NCBI GenBank assembly: GCA_028280205.1
Contig: JANQME010000059.1
Coordinates: 1 to 6,346, forward strand
Reading direction: 5' to 3'
DNA from: Longimicrobiales bacterium
GTDB lineage: Bacteria > Gemmatimonadota > Gemmatimonadetes > Longimicrobiales > Gaopeijiaceae
Length of the DNA: 6,346 nt
Shown here: piece by piece, positions 1-5,078 of the stretch
Layout of the letters: each line of letters starts with the position of its first letter
Position numbering within the stretch: position 1 is the stretch's first letter
Notes under the pieces: model-generated
Database searches by the model: none
What the model saw: the letters and a program-made list of their open reading frames with translations, nothing else
Told to the model about the DNA's origin: nothing
Program-made: the position numbers and the translations under genes

Positions 1-1027
1 GCGTGCGCGAGACGCCCCCGATCAGGTCGTCCTTCGCCGGGACGAGCGGGATGCGCAGGTCGGTGCCGCCGTCGCGGTCGGTCACGGTGCGATTCACGGC
101 CGCCATGAGCGCGTCCACCTCCGCCTGCGCCTGCTCGAGCGTCACCCCGTCGCGGAGGCGTGCCGTCGCCCGGATCCATCCGACCGAGCGGTCCTCGCCC
201 GCGGTCCAGCCCGGCGGCATGAGTCGCCATACCTCGTGGTCCGCCCGTGCGCCCGAGAACGTGGTCAGATTCGGATCGCGGTCCGGCGGGAGGATGCCGA
301 CGACCTCCATCGCGTCACCGCCGAGCTCGACCACCCGACCCAGGACATCGGGATCCGCACCCCATCGTCGCTCCCACAGGTCGTGGGAGAGGACGATGCC
401 GAGGTCGTCCGCGTGTTCGGGGACGGTCCCGAGCATCGGACGGACGCCGACCACATCGAAGTAGTCGGGTGTCACCCACCCCACGCTGACCTGCTCGGCC
501 TCGCGGTCGCCCCCGAGAAGACCCCGGTCGTTCCAGATCCCGGCGACCCCGGCGAAGGCGTCGACCGAGGCGCCGAGCACGTTGAAGTCTCCGGCCGTGA
601 GCGGAATCCGCGGGTACTCCGGGGTTGCGCCCCAGAGCGTCACGACACGGTCCGGCTCCGCGATCGGCAGCGGTGCGAGGAGCACGCCCCTCACGATGCT
701 GTAGACCGCAGACGCCCCGCCGACGCCGATCCCGAGGGTGAGCACCACGACCGCGGCGAGGCCCGGCGACCTCACGAAGAGCCGAAGGGCACCCCGTACG
801 TCCTGCACCATTCCCGTCATCATTCCCCTCCAACGTCCCGGAAACATCATCAGCGGCCACGCCGAGCGCGCGACCTCCCACGCGTACCACGCGACCGCAG
901 CCGGTCGGCCCGACGTCCGGACACGCCGCTCGAACGACTCGGCCGCGTCCCCGACCACGGCGTCCCGCTCGTCCGGCGGCGCGAGCATCCGGAGGAGCCG
1001 CTCGGCCAACCGAGGTGGGCGTGTCAC
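1..1027 (-). CDS. ADOP-type ABC transporter permease (MacB/FtsX-like), 3' end cut by window edge
   Basis: Reading leftward from GTG at 1027 the frame is open to the window edge, giving 342 visible residues; family members usually run to about 800-900, so more than half is missing. Residues about 5-36 match the small N-terminal prefix domain of acidobacterial duplicated orphan permeases (LAERLLRMLAPPDERDAVVG, then D27 and E30-S-F-E-R). Residues about 91-112 form a membrane helix (LAAVVVLTLGIGVGGASAVY), followed by the diagnostic GVLLAPLPIAEPDRVV stretch and a MacB-type periplasmic domain, including a segment ending TPDYFDVVGVRPMLG and a VVGILPPDRDP motif. The family is thought to act as a membrane permease lacking its own ATPase; the substrate cannot be told here. 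The GTG start overlaps the padR stop by four bases (GTGA), so the two genes are translationally coupled. An alternative start is ATG at 823, preceded by GGAGGGG, but it would delete the conserved prefix domain. The family is clear; the specific role is unknown. Confidence 0.88.
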   Translation of the reverse strand, partial: MTRPPRLAERLLRMLAPPDERDAVVGDAAESFERRVRTSGRPAAVAWYAWEVARSAWPLMMFPGRWRGMMTGMVQDVRGALRLFVRSPGLAAVVVLTLGIGVGGASAVYSIVRGVLLAPLPIAEPDRVVTLWGATPEYPRIPLTAGDFNVLGASVDAFAGVAGIWNDRGLLGGDREAEQVSVGWVTPDYFDVVGVRPMLGTVPEHADDLGIVLSHDLWERRWGADPDVLGRVVELGGDAMEVVGILPPDRDPNLTTFSGARADHEVWRLMPPGWTAGEDRSVGWIRATARLRDGVTLEQAQAEVDALMAAVNRTVTDRDGGTDLRIPLVPAKDDLIGGVSRT

Positions 1028-1353
1028 GACGACCTCACGTCGAGACCCAGCCCGTCGATCATGCTCTGCAGGCTGCGCAGCGAGGCCTCGAGCGCGTCCC
1101 GGCCCGCCGGGAGCACCCGGAAGTGCTTCTTTGCGCGGCCGCCCCGCACCGACGTCGGTTCCCCGACCCACGTCTCGACGAGTCCCCGTTCCTCGAGACG
1201 CCGGAGCGCTCGGTACAGCGATCCGATCGACACCTCGCGCCCCGTGCGGGCGGCGATGTCGTCCCGAATCGACACGCCGTAGGCGTGCTCGCCCAGCCGA
1301 AGCAGTGCGGCCAGCGAGAGTACCTCGAGATCGGAGATCGGCTGTGGTGTCAT
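1024..1353 (-). CDS. PadR-family transcriptional regulator
   Basis: A 109-residue protein from ATG at 1353. Nearly the whole length is the PadR winged helix: an N-terminal helix with LEVLSLAALLRLGEHAYGVS, a recognition helix around REVSIGSLYRALRRLEERGL, and a wing (GEPTSVRGGRAKKHFRVLPA) followed by a short dimerising helix (GRDALEASLRSLQSMIDGL). It is the short PadR type with no large C-terminal domain. Such proteins are homodimeric repressors, and in Acidobacteriota and Gemmatimonadota they very often sit directly upstream of ADOP permease genes, as here, with a 4-base overlap. By analogy it probably represses its own operon. The ligand is unknown. An AAGG six bases upstream of the ATG serves as a modest ribosome binding site. 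Confidence 0.93.
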   Translation of the reverse strand: MTPQPISDLEVLSLAALLRLGEHAYGVSIRDDIAARTGREVSIGSLYRALRRLEERGLVETWVGEPTSVRGGRAKKHFRVLPAGRDALEASLRSLQSMIDGLGLDVRSS

Positions 1354-1360
1354 GGTCGCC

Positions 1361-1387
1361 TTATTTTCTTATCCATCAGAATAGTAA
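1361..1387. promoter_or_regulatory. AT-rich island with imperfect dyad: candidate PadR operator/promoter
   Basis: In the 138-base divergent gap between padR and the cysteine-rich gene, bases 1361-1387 are strikingly AT-rich against a very GC-rich background. They contain TTCT (1366-1369), eight bases, then AGAA (1378-1381), with outer TTA and TAA at 1361-1363 and 1385-1387, forming an imperfect dyad. PadR dimers commonly bind AT-rich dyads at their own promoters. No convincing -35/-10 pair stands out on either strand (TACTAT on minus is a weak -10 candidate). It could serve either or both divergent operons. Confidence 0.35.
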
Positions 1388-1456
1388 TCATCGCGCGGAC
1401 CGGCAACGCGGATGAGCCGGAGCGTGGGTGAATTCGGTCAGACTCGACGAAGCCAT

Positions 1457-1490
1457 CGAACGGACCACGAACGGACGATCACGGACGGAC
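1457..1490. repeat. Short degenerate direct repeats just upstream of the cysteine-rich gene
   Basis: CGAACGGAC occurs at 1457-1465 and again at 1468-1476, an 11-base period, followed by the variant CGGACGGAC at 1482-1490, which abuts the start codon of the next gene. A further similar stretch (GATCACG) recurs at 1477 and 1504. The repeats cover the place where a ribosome binding site would be expected, and no clean Shine-Dalgarno is visible there. They may be chance low complexity in GC-rich DNA or a regulator site. Confidence 0.4.
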
Positions 1491-1491
1491 C

Positions 1492-1923
1492 ATGGACATC
1501 GACGGATCACGAACCGCGACACGCCGCCAGCTCCTGCGTCTGCTCACGAGCGGGGTCGCCGTGGCCGTCCTGCCGGTCGGCCTCCGCGCGGCAGGGCCGG
1601 GTCGGCGCCGCTTCTCCGGTCACCCCGAGCCCCGCGAGGGCGTGGACGGGTCGAAGGTGGTGGCGAGCGCCGAGGTCCGTCCGGAGCTCCGCGCGCTCTT
1701 CGACGGCATACGCGCGATCCCGGAGATCGCCGACGGGATCGGCTGCCACTGCGGGTGCGGCGCGATGCCGGAGATGCGGTCGCTCCTCTCCTGCTACGAA
1801 GGGATCGGAATGGCGCAGTTCTGCGTCGTCTGCGAGGGCGAGGGTCGGCTGGCCGTCGAGCTGCGCGCCGAGGGCCGGTCGCTCGACGATATCCGGGCCG
1901 CCGTGGACCGGCGTTTCGGCTGA
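1492..1923 (+). CDS. Tat-exported six-cysteine protein, PCYCGC-motif family
   Basis: A 143-residue protein. Residues 10-34 look like a twin-arginine signal: TRRQLLRLL followed by a short hydrophobic stretch and an Ala-rich end, so the folded protein is probably exported across the inner membrane. The mature part carries C85-H-C87-G-C89-G, then C101 (SLLSCYEG), then C111-V-V-C114, and ends in a helix with LDDIRAAVDRRFG. This spacing matches the PCYCGC-motif proteins (CYCGCG, then a SL..C element, then C..C), with His in place of Tyr and Gly in place of the leading Pro. The six cysteines suggest metal or redox-cofactor binding and would fit Tat export, but the family has no firmly established function. 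There is no lipobox cysteine, unlike many Gram-positive members. ATG at 1492 is the only usable start after the in-frame stop at 1429; its ribosome site is weak. It probably shares a transcript with the DUF2911 gene 47 bases downstream. Confidence 0.8.
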   Translation: MDIDGSRTATRRQLLRLLTSGVAVAVLPVGLRAAGPGRRRFSGHPEPREGVDGSKVVASAEVRPELRALFDGIRAIPEIADGIGCHCGCGAMPEMRSLLSCYEGIGMAQFCVVCEGEGRLAVELRAEGRSLDDIRAAVDRRFG

Positions 1924-1958
1924 AGGACGCAAGAACGCGCGTACTGCCCATCGAATCC

Positions 1959-1967
1959 AGGAGAGGG
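1959..1967 (+). promoter_or_regulatory. Ribosome binding site fixing the DUF2911 start
   Basis: AGGAGAGGG lies 3 bases before ATG 1971, with its AGGAG core 7 bases before. The open frame runs on upstream to 1428, but this site and the signal peptide directly after the ATG show that translation starts here. Confidence 0.75.
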
Positions 1968-1970
1968 AAC

Positions 1971-2873
1971 ATGAAACGCAGCCAGATCATCGGAGTCACC
2001 TTGGCGATCACCGCGGCGTGCGCCGCAATCGGACCCCGTGCTGCGACGGCGCAGATCCGCGCCAGTGAGCGGGGCGCCGTATCCCAGACGCTCGACGGGA
2101 CCACGATCACGCTCGACTATGCGCGCCCCAGCGCCCGGGGTCGGGAGCTCTTCGGTACGCTGGTACCCTGGAACGTCGTCTGGACCCCGGGCGCGAACTG
2201 GGCGACCACCCTCACCACGGACCGGCCGGTTCGGATCAATGGGGTCGACGTGGCCCCCGGCGCCTACTCGGTGTGGATGATCCCGCGCGAGGAACGCTGG
2301 ACGATGACGCTCAACTCGGAGATCGAGTACTTCCACTTCCAGAAACCGGACTCCGCGCTCGGCACGTACCAGATCGAGGCGCGACCGACCGAGGGCTCCC
2401 ACGTGGAGATGCTCACCTGGTCGTTCCCGGCCGTGAGCGGCGACGCGGCGCGTCTCGAGCTGGCCTGGGGCGAGACCCGGGTTCCGCTCGACCTGCTCGT
2501 CGAGCCGTCCGAGCCGGTCGTGCTGCCGCCCGAGGAGCGGGCCCGGTATCTGGGCGAGTACGCCCTGGAGATCGTTCCGGGCGTCGACTGGCCGCTCGAG
2601 GCCGAGATGACCGTCACGGAAGGCTCGGGCGGGATCCTGAGGGGCTGGATGTCCTTCCCGTTCCATCCGGGCGACGAGCTCACCTTCGACATGATCCCGG
2701 CGGGCCTGGGGCGCTTCCACGCCGGCCTCTACCGGGACGGCAAGCTCTTCAACGTGGAGACGGGCGTGTCGTTCGAGTTCCACCCGGACGACCCCGAAAC
2801 CCCGCTCGTGCTGCGGGGCATCGAGGGCTCGCCGTTCGGCGTGGGCGTGCGCTCCAGGGAGTCCGGGCGCTGA
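1971..2873 (+). CDS. Secreted DUF2911 protein with an added C-terminal domain
   Basis: A 300-residue protein. It opens with a Sec signal peptide (MKR, hydrophobic residues about 6-21, ATA-Q cleavage after A27). Residues about 36-178 are a DUF2911 domain: Y50-A-R-P-S-A-R-G-R-E-L-F-G, then VPWNVVWTPGANWATTLTT (residues 65-83), V-R-I-N-G, and a PGAYSVWMIP strand (96-105) followed by ERWTMTLNSE. These are the recognised hallmarks of this family, which is common in Bacteroidota and Gemmatimonadota and has no assigned function. Residues about 188-300 form a second, beta-rich segment (ERARYLGEYALEIVPG, then FHAGLYRDGKLFNVETG, ending with LRGIEGSPFGVGVR) that recalls the small beta domains found after esterases or beta-lactamases (DUF3471-like), but this is only a resemblance. 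A strong AGGAGAGGG precedes the ATG. It is probably co-transcribed with the cysteine-rich exported protein upstream, so both likely work in the periplasm. Confidence 0.87.
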   Translation: MKRSQIIGVTLAITAACAAIGPRAATAQIRASERGAVSQTLDGTTITLDYARPSARGRELFGTLVPWNVVWTPGANWATTLTTDRPVRINGVDVAPGAYSVWMIPREERWTMTLNSEIEYFHFQKPDSALGTYQIEARPTEGSHVEMLTWSFPAVSGDAARLELAWGETRVPLDLLVEPSEPVVLPPEERARYLGEYALEIVPGVDWPLEAEMTVTEGSGGILRGWMSFPFHPGDELTFDMIPAGLGRFHAGLYRDGKLFNVETGVSFEFHPDDPETPLVLRGIEGSPFGVGVRSRESGR

Positions 2874-2885
2874 AGGGACGCCGGT

Positions 2886-2922
2886 GGGTGAGGGCCGGCG
2901 GGGCGTGCCCCGCCGGTCACCC
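2886..2922. terminator. Large hairpin between convergent genes, probable bidirectional terminator
   Basis: CCGGCGGGGC (2895-2904) pairs perfectly with GCCCCGCCGG (2907-2916); the innermost pair must open to leave a 4-base loop. Outside it GGGTGA (2886-2891) pairs with TCACCC (2917-2922), with three unpaired G bases on the left. It lies 12 bases after the DUF2911 stop and 29 bases beyond the stop of the opposing lytic transglycosylase. There is no T-run, as is common for terminators in very GC-rich genomes. Confidence 0.7.
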
Positions 2923-2951
2923 GGGTCGTCGGGCCGCCGCCGGCTCCGTCC

Positions 2952-4010
2952 TCAGTCGTCGCGGTCGGCGGTGCGCGCGAAGTACGCCCGGAAGTCGGGA
3001 AGGCTGCCCGGGGGCAGGCGCAGCTCGACCTGCCGGTCGGGCGGCGTCACCCCGCGCAGGAGCTCGGGGTTGAGCCGCGCGATCTCCTCGGCGCTCACGC
3101 CGGTCGCCCGGGCGATCGTCGCGAAGGAGACCGAGCCGCGCACCGGCACACGCTCGAAGTCGAACGGGCGCGGTCGGACCGGCTCGAAGCCGTGCGCCTC
3201 CGGATCCGACGCCACGATCACCGCACCCAGGAAGTTCGGGACGAAGTCGGCGGTCTCCTTCGGAAGGACGTTGCGCAGCGCCCAGTAGACGGCGTCGGAG
3301 GGCTCCTCGCCGGGCAGGTAACGCTCGAGCAGACCGTTGATCCGGTCGGGCCCGGCGTTGTACGCCGCCAGCGCCAGGAACCAGGAGCCGTACCGTCCGT
3401 GCAGCTCCAGCAGATAGTCCGCGGCCGCCGCCGTCGACACGTACGGGTCGCGCCGATCGTCCACCATGCGGGTGACCTCGACGCCCAGCGCCCGCGCCGT
3501 AGGCGCCATGAACTGCCAGAGCCCCACTGCGCTGGCGGAGCTGACCGCCGAGGGGCTGTAACCGCTCTCGATCACCGGCAGGTAGCGCAGGGAAGGTGGG
3601 AGCCCGTGTTCTGCGAGGGTCGCGTCGACGATTTCCTCGAACGAGGACATCCGCTCCAGGTAGGTCGGCATCCAGCGGGCGAAGGTCGAGCTCCACCGAT
3701 CGACCCACGCGTCCACCTCGGCGGCGAAGGGCGGATGGTGGAGCATCGGGGAGGCGAGGATCGCATCCTCGACGCCCTCGAAGGTCGGGGGAAGCAGCGG
3801 GTGAGCGGTGGCAACCACGCCGGGCCGCCACCCGGTGGGCTCGGCGATCTGCTCGACGGGCTCGACCGGAGCGGCGACGGTGCCGCCAGCCGCCGAGCGC
3901 GCATCGAGGCGGTCGCGCGCCCCCATCAGCGCCGTCGTGCCCAGCGAGATCGTCGCGGCGGCGAGCAGGAGCAGCCCCGCCGGCCCGACCGGGCTCGTCC
4001 GTTCCTCCAT
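2952..4010 (-). CDS. MltD-like membrane-bound lytic murein transglycosylase (SLT + LysM-like)
   Basis: A 352-residue protein that should cleave the MurNAc-GlcNAc bond of peptidoglycan, forming 1,6-anhydro-MurNAc. Residues about 10-29 are a hydrophobic signal or anchor segment without a lipobox. The SLT domain spans about 125-240: LRYLPVIESGYSP with E148 as the expected catalytic acid, SSASAVGLWQFMAPTARALG, a DDRRDPYVSTAAAADYL element, and LALAAYNAG near residue 220. These motifs follow the MltD subgroup closely. Residues about 287-335 resemble a LysM peptidoglycan-binding module (GSVSFATIARATGVSAEEIA, LNPELLRGVTPPDRQVELRL). E. coli MltD is longer and carries two LysM modules; this one has a single, divergent one. 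The frame stays open far upstream, but ATG 4010 is preceded by GGGAGG and begins the hydrophobic leader, so it is the best start. It is divergent from an unrecognised membrane protein gene and convergent with the DUF2911 gene. Confidence 0.93.
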   Translation of the reverse strand: MEERTSPVGPAGLLLLAAATISLGTTALMGARDRLDARSAAGGTVAAPVEPVEQIAEPTGWRPGVVATAHPLLPPTFEGVEDAILASPMLHHPPFAAEVDAWVDRWSSTFARWMPTYLERMSSFEEIVDATLAEHGLPPSLRYLPVIESGYSPSAVSSASAVGLWQFMAPTARALGVEVTRMVDDRRDPYVSTAAAADYLLELHGRYGSWFLALAAYNAGPDRINGLLERYLPGEEPSDAVYWALRNVLPKETADFVPNFLGAVIVASDPEAHGFEPVRPRPFDFERVPVRGSVSFATIARATGVSAEEIARLNPELLRGVTPPDRQVELRLPPGSLPDFRAYFARTADRDD

Positions 4011-4151
4011 CCTCGACCCGCCTCCCGTCTCGCTCGGTCCTCGTCTCCCGGCACCCCTTGGACGCCGCGATGGCCGGGCGGGTTGCGTCGGCTGCGTTCC
4101 TGCAACTCCACCGCCGCTCCCGACGTCCAACGGAATGCACGCACTCGAGGC

Positions 4152-4157
4152 AGGAGG
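4152..4157 (+). promoter_or_regulatory. Perfect AGGAGG ribosome binding site for the GTG-started membrane protein
   Basis: AGGAGG lies six bases before GTG 4164 and nine before a second GTG at 4167. It chooses the start inside an open frame that otherwise runs upstream through the antisense of the lytic transglycosylase. Confidence 0.75.
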
Positions 4158-4163
4158 GGTCAG

Positions 4164-4994
4164 GTGGTGAAGGAGGTCCAGGCGGTTCCGGAGAGCGAGG
4201 CCGCGCACGCGCACGACGACACTTCGGATGCCCGACGGAGGCTCGCGCAGCTCTCGACCGCGCTGGCCCAGCTCGACGTCGACTCGGACACGACCGCTCT
4301 GGTGCCGGTCGAATCGGTCGCCCCGATGGTCTCGGCGATCATGAAGGCGATCGGACAGCCGTCGCCGCAGCGCTCCGAGGAGGCGCTCGCCGAGGCTCGC
4401 CGTCACGCCGTCCGCGACGAGGCACTTCTGGAGGCGCGCAGCCGATACCGCTCTTCGCGCGTGGGCTCCGGCGCCGTCGCGACGATCGCTACGACGCTCT
4501 GGCTCCTGCCGCAGCTCGTGACCGCGTTCGGCAGCGAGTCGGTGGTGGCGGCGCTCCAGACGTCGATCCTCGGACCGCTCTTCGCCTACGCGTACTTCGA
4601 CCCGATCGCGTTCGGGATCGCGCTGTACGCATGGTTCTTCTACGGCCTGACCGGCGTCATGGAGCAGAACGACCGGCGCCGGATCGACTGGGTCACGACG
4701 GATGCCGCCCGGATCAGCCTCCTGCGCAGGGCGGTGCTCGCGGCCCGTCAGCGGGGCGAGCAGGACTCGATCACCAAGGCGGACGTGCGCGACGCGCTGG
4801 GTCGAGGCCTGCGGCCTTCGTTCGCCCTGCGCCTGGTGGGCGCGCGCGACGTCTCGGCGTCCTTCCTCGACAGGGTGACCAGCTTCCACGTCTCCGAGCT
4901 GGCGGCCCAGGGGGTGCTGGCGCCATCGACCCAGGCGTCGCTGAGCCCTCGCTACCTCGTGGCGGAAGAGGTGTCGCGCGACCTGAAGCCTTAG
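4164..4994 (+). CDS. Unrecognised membrane protein with three hydrophobic segments
   Basis: A 276-residue protein from GTG 4164 (or 4167). I do not recognise the family. Residues 1-98 are soluble, charged and mostly helical (DARRRLAQLSTALAQLD; RSEEALAEARRHAVRDEALL), with coiled-coil character near 72-95. Hydrophobic segments follow at about 101-122 (GSGAVATIATTLWLLPQLVT), 127-145 and 147-166 (PIAFGIALYAWFFYGLTGVM); the last two are nearly joined and rich in aromatic residues (FAYAYFDP). Residues about 167-276 are again soluble and basic: helices with RRRIDWVTTDAARISLLRRA, then ITKADVRDALGRGLRPSFAL, and a C-terminal tail with ASLSPRYLVAEEVSRDLKP. No catalytic or metal motif is visible. The hydrophobicity and regular codon bias make it a real gene. 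Divergent transcription from the lytic transglycosylase hints at an envelope role, which is only inference. Confidence 0.8.
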   Translation: MVKEVQAVPESEAAHAHDDTSDARRRLAQLSTALAQLDVDSDTTALVPVESVAPMVSAIMKAIGQPSPQRSEEALAEARRHAVRDEALLEARSRYRSSRVGSGAVATIATTLWLLPQLVTAFGSESVVAALQTSILGPLFAYAYFDPIAFGIALYAWFFYGLTGVMEQNDRRRIDWVTTDAARISLLRRAVLAARQRGEQDSITKADVRDALGRGLRPSFALRLVGARDVSASFLDRVTSFHVSELAAQGVLAPSTQASLSPRYLVAEEVSRDLKP

Positions 4995-4998
4995 GGGG

Positions 4999-5078
4999 GA
5001 CGCCGCCCGCGGCCCTGGGGCGGGTTGGATCAGGGCGTCGCGCGGTGACTTCGAGCTGGGTCGGTCGGGACGCCGACC
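4999..5078. terminator. Weak inverted repeats between convergent genes
   Basis: The gap between the two convergent stops holds several modest stems: GACGCC (4999-5004) with GGCGTC (5034-5039), enclosing CCGCCC (5003-5008) with GGGCGG (5018-5023) as an alternative, and GGTCGG (5059-5064) with CCGACC (5073-5078) over an 8-base loop. Any may act as a terminator, but six-base stems are expected often in such GC-rich DNA. Confidence 0.3.

Noticed and set aside
315..890. Minus-strand open frame of 191 codons inside the permease
   Set aside because: It is in a different frame from the permease, which reads through without a stop and carries clear family motifs; this one is Arg/Gly-rich noise.
236..1282. 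Open plus-strand frame of 348 codons
   Set aside because: It is antisense to the ADOP permease and padR; its translation is Arg/Pro/His-rich low-complexity without any family motif, as expected from GC-biased third positions.
1428..1970. Upstream continuation of the DUF2911 frame
   Set aside because: It overlaps the cysteine-rich gene in another frame and is Arg-rich; the signal peptide and ribosome site place the start at 1971.
1794..2783. Minus-strand open frame of 329 codons
   Set aside because: It is antisense to the DUF2911 gene, Arg/Asp/Gly-rich, with no recognisable domain.
3192..4163. Upstream continuation of the membrane protein frame on the plus strand
   Set aside because: It is antisense to the SLT domain of the lytic transglycosylase, while AGGAGG six bases before GTG 4164 marks the real start.
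4011..4889. Upstream continuation of the lytic transglycosylase frame, which would make a 645-residue protein
   Set aside because: The added part is Arg/Asp/His-rich, lies antisense to the membrane protein gene, and would bury the hydrophobic leader that begins at ATG 4010.
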